Shown: positions 23,501 to 35,500 of the stretch, piece after piece | Position numbering within the stretch: the first letter of the stretch is position 1 | How the letters are laid out: every line of letters starts with the position of its first letter | Assembly (NCBI RefSeq): GCF_035083965.1 | Contig: NC_089725.1 | Coordinates: forward strand, 24,127,925 to 24,191,924 | Reading direction: 5' to 3' | DNA: 64,000 bases | Source of the DNA: Branchiostoma lanceolatum | Lineage: Eukaryota; Chordata; Leptocardii; Amphioxiformes; Branchiostomatidae | Position numbers and translations under genes: made by a program | Notes under the pieces: generated by a model | Told to the model about the DNA's origin: nothing | Databases searched by the model: none | Seen by the model: only the letters and a program-made list of their open reading frames with translations

Positions 23501-26500
23501 AGAAGGTCATCCTGTCCACAACACAGATATACAGAGTTGGGCTGTCGGTAAGTTCATTTACAATCACTCATCATCTGGAAAATGCCATGTAGACTGTTTT
23601 GATGATACTTGGACTGCTATTCTTACTTGATTTGTTGATTTGTTAATAAGTTGATGACATCTGCACCAATAGTTGATATGTTATTGTTCTCTTTTTCCAG
23701 TGGCTGAGTAAAGTGAGAACCATCTCTGAGGAGATGGAGTCTACCTGGGACATGATTGTCACCATGAAGAACCGCATCCTGGTCATGTTGGACTCTGAAA
23801 ATGACGGGTGAGTAGGACATTGAAAACTGGATCATAGCCTGTAAAACATCAAGTGGTATCTTATTTATTTCATTTATTGGCAGCACAAAGCAAGTGAATG
23901 CTCACGCAGCACAGGATGGTATTGTTGAATAATAGTCTGCTAATGTCCTCTCTTACAGAAATGTATCTTTATGCATAATGTTACAATCTTTTCACAAAGG
24001 CAGTTTAGTTGGTTTTAAAGCATGAACCTGTAGGAATTTGTTTATTGATTTGGCTGTTATGACTCTTGTCCCCTGCAGTGTCCGTACCCACGTGGTGAAG
24101 TTTCTGGAGATGATGATTGTTGTCCTGAGTGCCAGAACACCTGTAAGTTATCACCTGAGTTAGCATGGTGTTTGTGATAGTAGCAATTAATGTAATAAAA
24201 ATTAGTGTGATACTACGTATGAAAGTTTATGTTTTACATTACTCTGAATATCCTTCATTGACATGTGGCTGTATCACAAAACCTCTGCTGTGTTCTGCAG
24301 GACTCTGACATTCCCAAGAAGACAGAGAATGACATCTCACTTGACCAAGTAAGCCTTGTTTTTTTAAAACACAAAATGAAGTTATTACTTCTGCTATCTG
24401 GCTACACCAACTGATAATTCCTTTACTGAAGATGGAGTTATGTAGCCGTAAGCTTGTTTTTGTGAAATGGAAACTTCCTTCTTTAGCAACCTACATATGT
24501 ATCACAGGTTTTAAATTATTCTTTAGCACCTTGAAGTAGCCTTTTGGTACCCCATTCTCTAACAATTACAGAGTTGGGCAGCAGGGAGAAGGTTAAAGAG
24601 CTTTAGGAGTGTACCTTGATGTCAGTGCCCTGTGTGTTGTAGATCAAGACTGTTCATCTCTCTCTAAGTACACCTGGTATTAGTGTAATTTCAACACATT
24701 CTGACTGACAAGTACTTCCTGTCCTGTAGGTTCCCAAGGGCCACCCAGTGATCAGGTACAAAGAGCTGTGTGATGAGGGCACTAAGATCCTGGACATGAT
24801 GCTGGACTTCACTGCCTCTGCTCACATCTCCAGGTAAGACTCAGCATAGTCTGTACACGTTCTGTCCCCGTGGTCTGGGCTGTTGAGCTATTCCCATATC
24901 AAGACTTCTCTCCATATAATAGGTTTGGCTATTCAAAGAAAGAAGTATGCGTCAAAAGGTCAATAAGAAATGTGTGGTGGTGTATTGTATAACCCTCTTA
25001 TTGAGACAGATAAAATCTATGGTTGTCTAGTATAAGGTTAGGGTAAATGAAATGAAAATGTTCCTGCTGTGAAAAATTCTCTCTTTTGAAACCTTTGATC
25101 AGTAGTTCACAGGAAATGTAAATTCCTTGGACATATTTTCCATGATCTGAACCTTTTTTCCCTGCAGTATGAATCTGATGGCAAGCATGGGGTCTCTGAC
25201 GGCCATCGCAAAGCAGCGCCCCCTGTACATGGCCAGAGTAGTGCAGGCTTTTGAGTCCCTCCATGGTAGGTAGATTTTACATGCCTGTTTCAGGAAAAGC
25301 CAAAAACTAAAAGTTGTACTTAATTTGCACATTTTACATGCCATTTGAACCACTCTAAAAAAAGAACTACATGGAGTTATAGTTATACATGGGTTTCAAT
25401 CACAATGGGTAAAAAAAAGACCTTTTTTGAAATGCCAATCCTTTTTTTATATAAACATGCTATGGGCTAATGGCCTACTTGATGTAACCACACATTTTTT
25501 TAATTTTCCAGTGAACCTGCCTCCAACCCTGGCAAAATCTCAAGTCAGCAGTGTCAGAAAAAACCTCAAGGTGAGAATTTAACTTCTGTTAGTATTGTGG
25601 AACATGTAGGATGCCTGAGAAGTAGAACATCATTCAGAGCCATGTATCCAAAGTCCATACACAATGTCTTAAGTTGGTGTTCTGTTTTCCTGTAGCTCCA
25701 ACTGTCGACCCTGCTGAAGCATCCATCCTCAGCAGAGTTCCACTCCCAGATCACCACACTACTGCTGGACCTGGGGGCCACACAACAGGAGGTAAGATGT
25801 TCAATATTTTATCAACTAAAAAATCTGGCCAACCACCTTGATCCAAATCCTTTCTGTGTTGTTATTATATTAGTTGTAAGTGTTTTATATGTGCTTGGTT
25901 GTTAACTCAGTTTTTGTACCATCCAATGCAGCTCCAGAAAATGATCCCCAAGCCTTCCAGAGCTGAGAAAAGAGAAAGGTATGATTTATAGATCTTTCAG
26001 TTAAGCAAAATTATTACTCATCCATAAATTTTGCATTCATGAATTTGTACCCAATGATAAAGGGTAGCGCAAGCCACAATAAGTAAATGTTGAACATACA
26101 GTGTGGTACGGCAGATAGCCGATGCTATCTGAAACGTCTGACTGTTTAAAATTTTATCCAGTTGCTTGAGTAACTATTTTTGGCGTATCTTATTACCTGG
26201 ATGTCTAACCTTCATCAACATATGCAGTGTGGTACTTTGTGCAATGTGTGTTCAAAAGTTAAGACAAGTGCTAACAGCTACTCATTTCCTTCCTAATTAT
26301 AAGGTCTGAGGCTGGAGAAACATCACAGCCATCTAAAAAGCCCAAAGTTCAGGTACTGTCTTTGTCGATATTATGTTTATAGTCTCATGCTACTGTACTC
26401 AATGTTTCCAAAACACAGCAAGCTAGGTAGACTTGAGATATTTGTCTTTGTCATATAGTATTTTGGACAAAATGTTCCATGACTACTGGTTTAACTGAAT

Positions 26501-29500
26501 GAGAGATTGCAGTACTTTGCTTGTATCCAATGTTGTTCTTGTACTTCTTTCATCTTGCTGTCTTGTTGACTGGGAACACCAGGATGACAAGGTAGAATAT
26601 TGCTCACTAATGTACACATTAAACTTTCTGGCATAACAATCTGATTTTTTACAGCAATGTTGTTTGATATTTGACAACTTCACAGTGTTAACTGTCACTT
26701 TTCCCCTTCTCTTCTTTCAAACTGTCTGCTTAAGGATGAAAAGGTATTTTCTCCTTCGTCCCTCAGCATGTTTAACTTCTTGTACTTCTGTACCTTACAT
26801 GATACGTAGCTGCTGATTCTTAAATTCTATAGTGGCTAGTTCAGTCTTGTTTCCCCTGTTCTCTAATCTCTGTTTCTACCCTTCCTACTCTCTCTACCTC
26901 ATTGCTGTAAGGATGACAAGGTACTGTTCATTCTCGTTGTCTACTTGCACTTCTCTTGCCTGTCTATTAACTGCTCTGCTTTTATGTCTAGTTTATGTAA
27001 TTCCATATTCAACCTTTATTGTATCCAGTCTACAGTGTTTTACAAGCAGTAAAGATGGTAGGTTGGTAAAGTAAGCTGTGAAGAGTATACAATCCCTCCA
27101 TGTGTCAGCCACTGACAAAAGGTAGTGGATGCTTTCTGAAACGTCTGCCTGTTTCCAAATCTATCCAGTTGCTTGATTAAGTGTTACCTTGCGAATCCTT
27201 CATGTGACATGTCCCCTCCCAGGATGAAGAAGAGGATAAAGTAGAAGAGAAGCCTCCTCCCAAGCTGGCCCCGGTCACCACACAAACGGCCAATGACATC
27301 ACTGCCAAGTACCTCATCCCTCTACTGGGCAATGACAACGTTGCTAACATAGTGCTGCTGTCTATGGTAAGGATCAATCCTTCATTGTGTTGATCTCGGC
27401 CATTCCAACTGCCTCTGTTAAAAAATCTTGTCAAGCAATGGGACGTGGATTAGAGATCTGTTTATACCACTACCCCCAACATCCAAAGTTTACTATAATC
27501 ATTGAGTTGTGTCTCTATACATGGTTAAATATGTTTTTGGAGGTACATGTACAAGTTTTGCAGTATTAAGTTAAAAGCAATGGTAGTCTTCCATAAGCCT
27601 GTAAATGTACCCATATTAACATCAACATGTTCCCCTGTAGGTTACCCTGCCTGACAACATGCCAGCTGGGTTCCAGTCCACCTACACACCCATCCAGTCT
27701 GCAGGTACAGAGGAGCAGGTGGGCCACCTGGCACGGCTCATGGCAGCGCAGATGACAGCTGCAGGGATTGGGCCTGGGGTCGAGGAGATGCAGAAACAGG
27801 TACATGAGCACATTTAAAGTCATACCTGGGCTATGATAATGTTCAATACGGGTGTTCCGAACCATTCTGTATTTTACAGTATCCCACACTTGTATCCTAT
27901 GGGCTTCCAATAGGCCCTTACCTTGGGTGATACAGAATACACTAGGACTAAAAGTTGTGGAGCATCTGAGTCCCTTTATGAAGGACCTTTAGCATATTTT
28001 GCTGCATCCTCCGACCTTTTTATGTCACATTGATTTCACAAAAGGCTGCTGCTAGTGACAAAGCCAAGAAGGAGGTTGAAGATGCGGGGTCAGAACATCG
28101 AGGGAAGCAGAGCATCCAGACTGTTGTGGGAGGGACGACCGATCGGGAGAAGAAGAAACCAGCCCCACTGCAACCTCAGTTACAGGTATTTCTTCTCATA
28201 TCTGTTACAGAAACAGACAGCATTTTGTATATGTAGAGAAATGTTTAGAATGTTAAATTCTTGAAAGATTCTGTTCAAAAAGAAGCCAGTACCGCTACAA
28301 GTATGTCTTCTCCTATCTGTTAAAAAAATGTGAAATTGGACAGCATTGTTTATATTTAGAGAAATGTAATAAAGTTAAATGGCTTTTTTTAGAAAGATTT
28401 TGCCCTAAAACAACAATGAGTGTTTTTTAAGTGTCTAGTCTTGGACACTGGAAAGAACATCACAGGTAACCGTGACCACATGTATGGTTTTATATTCTAG
28501 CAACAAAAGAGCCGTCGCATTAAGGGTTTCCGGTTAGCAGACACGCTGAAGCCACTGGATGATGATGAAAACCAGGCCATGGTGAAGGCTGCGCTGAAGC
28601 GCATACTGGATGCAGAGCGTAAGTATTGCTTTGTCTCCTTGGAATCTTTCTCAAAGCAACCTTGTCTGTGGGGTTTGGTAGGTAGAGTTTTGTAGCATCA
28701 TCCAACCCTTTTATCTAACATCTGTTGGAGTAATTCATATAGGATATCATTTCAAGTGATATCTTGGCTACTGCTTACTAAATTACAGTCACAGCAGAAA
28801 CACAGTGATATTTATAGAAAGTGTGTATAGTCTTGGTGCCTGGTTGCTGTATTTGTAGGGATTTTGTGGTACTTGTTGTTGTAGAGTTTGAATGATTCCC
28901 CTTCCATGATCTGTTCCTTGTGCAGGCACAGCTATTGCAGGTGGAGTTTCCCAGGAGCGGATGAAGATTCTCTCCTCACTAGTGGTGAACTTTGGGGACA
29001 ACCTTATTGACAGTAAGGAGTTTCAGTTTGTTGTTCTGAATTCTTAACATTTTCTGAGGAATTAGACATGTAACATCTACAAACATGTGTAAGGAGGTAT
29101 TTGTGAAATATAAGCAGTCGTGAGGATCACATCTGCTCATGACAAGTACTATGATTCATAGATTTAAGGGATTTGGAATTTCTCAAGTTTCATTTTATGG
29201 TATGGCTACCTAGGAATTCCTTGTGAGATGATTGCATTCCGTTATGTTATTGTGGAGAAATGAATAGAACTAAACCTAAAGGTTTCAGTTTGGAGCTTAC
29301 CTGCAGAACTTTTATCTCTTTTTATTGCACTCAGTGTTCAAGTAAAGGTGTATCAATATAATGTCTTCTCCATTTCATCTCAGTTGTACAAGACTTCATC
29401 CTGGAGGACGTGCGTGGCCGTGTGGAGCTGGGCTTCTCCTGTCTGTACAAGATGCAGGCGGAGACGATCGGCAAGGTTAAGGATCAGGCATCCCTGCAGC

Positions 29501-32500
29501 GCTACGAGCTCTGCCTGGTCAGAATGCTGTCTGGGATCTGCAACCGGCCCGACCAGAGGGACGGGTGAGGAGCTTACCCTTTCTTCTTTTCTTTTATTCT
29601 TTCCATTAAATATTCACATTCATCAGGAAGCAGACTGAAAGTATTGTCTTTCTTCAATGACAAAAGTGTGATTATAGTACAAATAGGATCATTACAAATT
29701 GTTCAAAATAACAGGCACACAAGCAACTGGATAAATGGTCAGATCTTTCAGCTAGCATCCGCAACCTTTTGTCATTGACTGAGGAGTGGATGCTACCTGA
29801 AACATCTGACCGGTTACAAAATCTTTCCAGTTGCTGTTGTCTATCCTTCATTAATGTGTCAACCTGATGTGGTTTTACTGAGGACTGACTATTTTATCCC
29901 CCCAGGCTGTTTCACCAGGTGGTGGCAGGTGCGCCCTACATCACTGATGGAGCTGTGGACATCATCCGCAACTTCTGTCTGGATGAGGTGGGTTATCTTT
30001 ACTTTAATTTATGATGCTGACAAAACTTTTCTGCCTGGAGTACAAACAGAAATTTTGCGGTGGTTTAATGGTCAAGGTTTTCGTGGTGATCTTTTCACCA
30101 TAAACTCAAAACCACCATGAAATTGCTTGTTCTTTCTTCTGCATGCTTATCCCATTGTTTTAACTTTAAAACCACTGCGAACACTTCATTTTCTCCCTTC
30201 TGGGAAATTAAATCCTCGCAAACTTAAAGGCATTTACAGCAATACTTCATGAAATTTCTAAAAAAAACTATATTCCTTTTCAGGAATTGAATTCAATGTT
30301 AGTAAATCACTCCCATGTGTTGTAATCCAGATGGAGTGATTAGTAACTCACTCAGAAACGTTGATGAAGGTTAGACATCCAGGTAGTAAGATAAGCCAAA
30401 AATAGTTACTCAAGCAACTGGATAAAATTTTATCCAGTTGCTTGAGTAACTATTTTTGGCGTAACTCACTCAGAACTTTCTGTGGAATGACTAATTTTTT
30501 TCTTTTTCAATACATTGTACCTGCCGTATTTGTGTGCTCCAGAACCATGTGTACATTGGCATGTCCACCCTGCGTGACCTCATCATCAGCCGCCCCTCCC
30601 AGCAGCTGCTGTTCCTGCAGGTCCTACTCGACCTCACTCAGAGTGAGAAACTAGAGGTCAGTAGCCTTTGACCTTTCACCCTGTAGGTCAAAGGAAATTA
30701 CCAGTATGTAAAATAGATTTATTGGGTTAGATGCAACTGTGTTTATTAGTCTTTTCATTCACAAACAGTGTATGAAGTTTTTTCCATTGTAATGTCTGAC
30801 CATCAGTGGTAATGCTATGCTGCTACTTTCAAAGCTAGAATGGCATGTATATTGGTTTATTGAAATCTTGAATGGATGGGTCTGTCTCTATCATGCAGGT
30901 ACGCTCCAACAGTATCCGCTTTGTGAAGCTGCTTCACCCAAAACCAAAGCTACAGGAGGCCATTGAGGTCAGTAGTTATGATACAACATACTTGCCTCGT
31001 CTGCTGTACCAGTACATTGAAACACTTGTATGTACACCATGATAACTTAAGAAAATGTTTGTCATTGCGATTCTGAAATTCATTTATATTTCTTCCTCAA
31101 TCATGAACAAAGGCTTCTTGAAGGGCGATTCAAGAGATCTAGAGGTGAAACAATTAGGAGACAGTTGAGCATCTAAACATTTCACAGATCTCTCAATCTG
31201 AACATCCAGTGATCTCTTAAGTCTAAACTTTCAATGATCTCAAACACTCATTAGTTGCCCGACGGTCCCCATCCTGTGGAAATGGGGCCTAGGAAAGGGT
31301 TATTTGTGTCTTTAAATGTATTTGTTTTCCGATGTTGATGTCATCTGGTTCTTTCCCTGCAGTCGTTTGCCCTGACCTGTCTGAAGTGTCTGGTGAACAA
31401 GGCTCCGCCCCCACGACTGGTGATTGGCAAACCAGCTGCAGGTATGAGAGTGGATCTCCTCATGTATCTATTCAGACTGAGTACCTCTATATAACTTGTA
31501 GTAAACTATTGACTTAACTATTCAAATGAATATGAAGTAAACCAAGAATACTATATATATATGGTAAGTTTTATGTCATAGATTTCAGTTTTTTTCTGCT
31601 CTGGGGCTTGACCGTTTCTGCTACTGTATGAGATGCATTTTATTCTGTTGTTAACAGAGGCTGAGTGGACGGAGGACCTGATCAAACTGTGTCTCCATCT
31701 GTACCTGGCCCTGCTGCCCCTCAACCATAAACTCATCCACGAGTGAGTAGGCAGTTGATTGCTTTAATTCATCTGTTTGTTAAACTGTTTTCCAGTTGTA
31801 CTGCACCAACAGTGGGGGTTACCAAAGCTTGTATTAATGCTTTTGTTTCAGTGACCTTATCAGAACCGTTCGTTTGAACATTGTGCACTGTGGTAAACCT
31901 ATTTGTAGACCTTTATATCAGTACTGTATTATATCAATATGGTAACAGATTATCAGTCTGAAAAACTCATGCTTATGTGGATGTGTTACTGACATGTTTA
32001 GAAAAAGAGTGGTGAGTGCACATTTGTAAAGATTCTCATACATTTCCTTCCCTACCAGACTTGCTTCTGTGTATGTAGCAGCCTCGGCCAACATCAAACG
32101 TGTTGTGTTGAGAGTTTTGGAGAGCCCGGTGAGTTTGTTTGGCATCTGTTAACGTGTTACTGTATCCCAGTGTATGTCACAGAACTTCCATTTGAAATGC
32201 AGCTGCACATATTCCTCCTTCCATCAGAAGTTTTAAAAAAATCTTTGTTCTACAAGCCCATGGTTTTCTTCAGATACAGCTCCTTTACTGTCAGCTATAG
32301 ACCATACAACTCAGCTATATATAACCTGAGAGAAAACTCTGTTTGAGTCTTTTGGAATTTTACATGCCATACCTGGTAGCCTTTGTTAGTACAAAATAGG
32401 CACAAAGCACAACATGTTTTTTGAACATTTAGAAGTGACATTGCCAATGATATTACATACAGTAATGTTAATAAATGTGTTTTTGTGACCATGCTCAGGT

Positions 32501-35500
32501 GAAAGGTATGGGTATGGCATCTCCAGAGTTACTACTGCTGGTGGAGAACTGTCCTCGTGGGGCGGAGACTCTGGTCACCAGGATGTTACATGTGCTCACT
32601 GATAAGGGTAAGGTTCTATTGTCTTCACAACAATATGCAACACAGATATTTTTTTCACTTTTAAAAAAAGCAGACGACTGTGTGACTTCAACTGATCATG
32701 TCTTCTTTAGCTGTGTTGCATGTCTTAAAGTTAAACATGTAAGTTAATGGCAGTGGTTTCAGGTTAGAATGCTTAAGTGATATTATTTAACTTGATAAGA
32801 TACTTTCTTTCCAGTTGATGTATTGTGTTCGAATTTGCAGTATCTAAAACTGTGATAATTCATTTTTGTGCCTTTTTGTTTTTCTCCCATAGCTCCACCC
32901 TCTCCTGAGTTGGTGAGAAGAGTACGAGACCTGTACCATAAGAGAGTTCCTGATGTTCGTTTCCTCATTCCTGTACTCAACGGGCTGGAAAAGGTATTGT
33001 TTAGCCTTGCACTTCAAAAGATGTGAAATTATTGCCTTTATTGGTGTCTTTGTCTTTCATTGGGTCCATAACAGACATCCAAGTACAATGATTCATATTT
33101 TCCTTTCTGCTTCAGAAAGAGGTAGTGGCTGCACTACCCAAGCTGATCAAGCTGAATCCCATCGTGGTGAAAGAAGTCTTTAACAGGCTGCTGGGAACAC
33201 AACATGGTAAGAATTGATTGCGTTGATCAATGAATGCGATCTTTTCTACTGAAACAGTTCTACAGCAAGATGTGTAAGTTGCATGAGAGATTTGAAGTGG
33301 AGAACAACTTTCTATTGTTGTATCCTACACCTGCACCTCTTATTTACAGTTATTTTGAAGTAAATTGATTGGTTTGATGTGTTTTCCCAGCCGGAGACGG
33401 TAATGCTGGCCAGAGCCCCCTGACCCCTGGGGAGTTGCTGGTGGCGCTACACAACGTCGACACAGCAAAGTGTGACATGAAATCCATCATCAAGGGTAAG
33501 ACAAACTGAAATATGCTCTATGCAATATGACTATCATCATCATCCTTACCCTATAGTATGCTTGTAGCAAGGAGAAGCTTGAAAAATAAAGATAACTTCT
33601 TAATTTGCAATGACGATGATAACAGCAAGTCTAACCTACTGTCTTCCTCAGCAACCAACCTGTGCTTTGTTAACAGCATGTGTAGACTCCAGAAATATTC
33701 CCAATAAACTGATCTGGTATCTCATATGTTCTGGACCCAACTTAACAGTAGTACTCATCTGTCTTTGCCCCTCCTTCCCCCCAGCAACTGGCCTGTGCTT
33801 TGCTGAAAAGCAGGTGTACACGTCGGAGGTTCTGGCTGTTGTGATGCAGCAGCTGATGGAACAGAACCCGCTGCCCACCCTGCTGATGAGAACAGTGATC
33901 CAGTCCCTCAGCATGTACCCCCGTCTGCTGGGCTTCGTCATGAACATACTGCAGAGGCTCATCATCAAGCAGGTGAGTCTTCTCTCATTTGTCAGCTTAG
34001 TCTGTAGTTTGCACACTGTTTGTGCTGGTCCTCAAAACCTTTGTCAAAATAAATGTTGAAATTGTTGTGGTGGTTTTATGTTCACAGTTTTCCCGGTGAC
34101 CTCTTCACAGTGAACTTAAAGCCACCACGAAAAGTTTTGTTCTGTCTTCTACCTGCCCACCCCCTTGTCTAAGCAATATATACTGCTACTATACACCTTT
34201 CTCACGCGGCGGACATGATAGAATGAAGACGAGGCCAATGAGGCAAAGAAGCAAAAATAATGTACAGATTTAGTTTTCCTCCTAAATCACATTAAGTTTT
34301 AAAATATGATATCCAAGTATCAATATTACAACTAATACAATGTACAAAAAATATGCAGCAATTTAGAGCTTCGTTGACCGATCCCATAGTCTCCGCCCTC
34401 CTCTGTCAGAGCGTAGAAATGCAAAATAAAAACATAGAAATGCAAATATTTGACGGTCATGCAGCCACGTCCTCATTGGTCGATTCTCTAATTATCAGGT
34501 AATCATTGGCTAAACTGGTAATTGTGATTGACAGTTAGGATCGGTCTAATGTTTGCCACAAGGGCCTCGTTTTCATTCTATCATGGCCGCCGCGTGAGAA
34601 AGGTCTATTGTTTCAACTGTGAACTTGAAACCACTGCAAACACACACATTTCCTCCCTATCTTGGAATTAAATCCCCAAATGTGAACTTAAAAGCCATTG
34701 ACAGTAAACTTTGTTTCCCTCCCTAAGGTGTGGAAGCAGCCAAAGGTTTGGGAAGGTTTCATCAAGTGCTGCCAGCGCACCAAGCCGCAGTCCTTCCAGG
34801 TGCTGCTGCAGCTGCCACCCCCGCAGCTGAAGAACGTGTTCGAGAAGTGTCCAGACCTGCGGGCGCCGCTCCTGGAGCAGATCAACAACTTCACGCCCCA
34901 CCAGCGGGCACACATCCCGCGGCCCATCATGATGGTGGTGGAGGCTGAGCCCTCCGCGGAGGAGATGAAGGTGGCCCAGGCTAAAGCACAGGCTCAGGCA
35001 GACAAGGCCGCACAGGAGAAGGTCAACCAGGTCAGAGGACAGTCTGATGGATTTATACTGCGTTGCATTTGGTGCATTACAAAAGTTTTTATGAACGAGA
35101 TTAGAGTAAGGGTATGTAAGGGGTTGCCTCATATTCCAGGCATGTGTTTTAGGCTTTTGGTGGAGGTAGATTTGCCTAGCAAGACCAAGCCTTGCACATC
35201 TCAAATGTGAAATATCAGATATTTGCAATGATAAAAAAACTGATTTTGAAAAATGATGAATAATTTTTTGGGTTTGTTTTCCCCCTCAGGAAAAGGTAGC
35301 TGCAGAACAGAAAGTGAAGGAAGCAGCCCAGAAAGCTGCAGCAGAACAGCAGGCAGCCCAGAAGCCCCCAGAAGTCCAGAAGCCACCTCCAAAGCCAGCT
35401 GCAACACCAGTGGTCCAGAAACCACCAGAGGTCAAGTCCACCCCTCCTCCTCCTGCGGCCAAGTCCACCCCGCCTCCGCCTGCCTTCCAGGGCATGGCCA

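Noticed and set aside
34668-35228. 186-codon open frame on minus
   Set aside because: Antisense to SYMPK exon 34, whose sense translation matches vertebrate symplekin.
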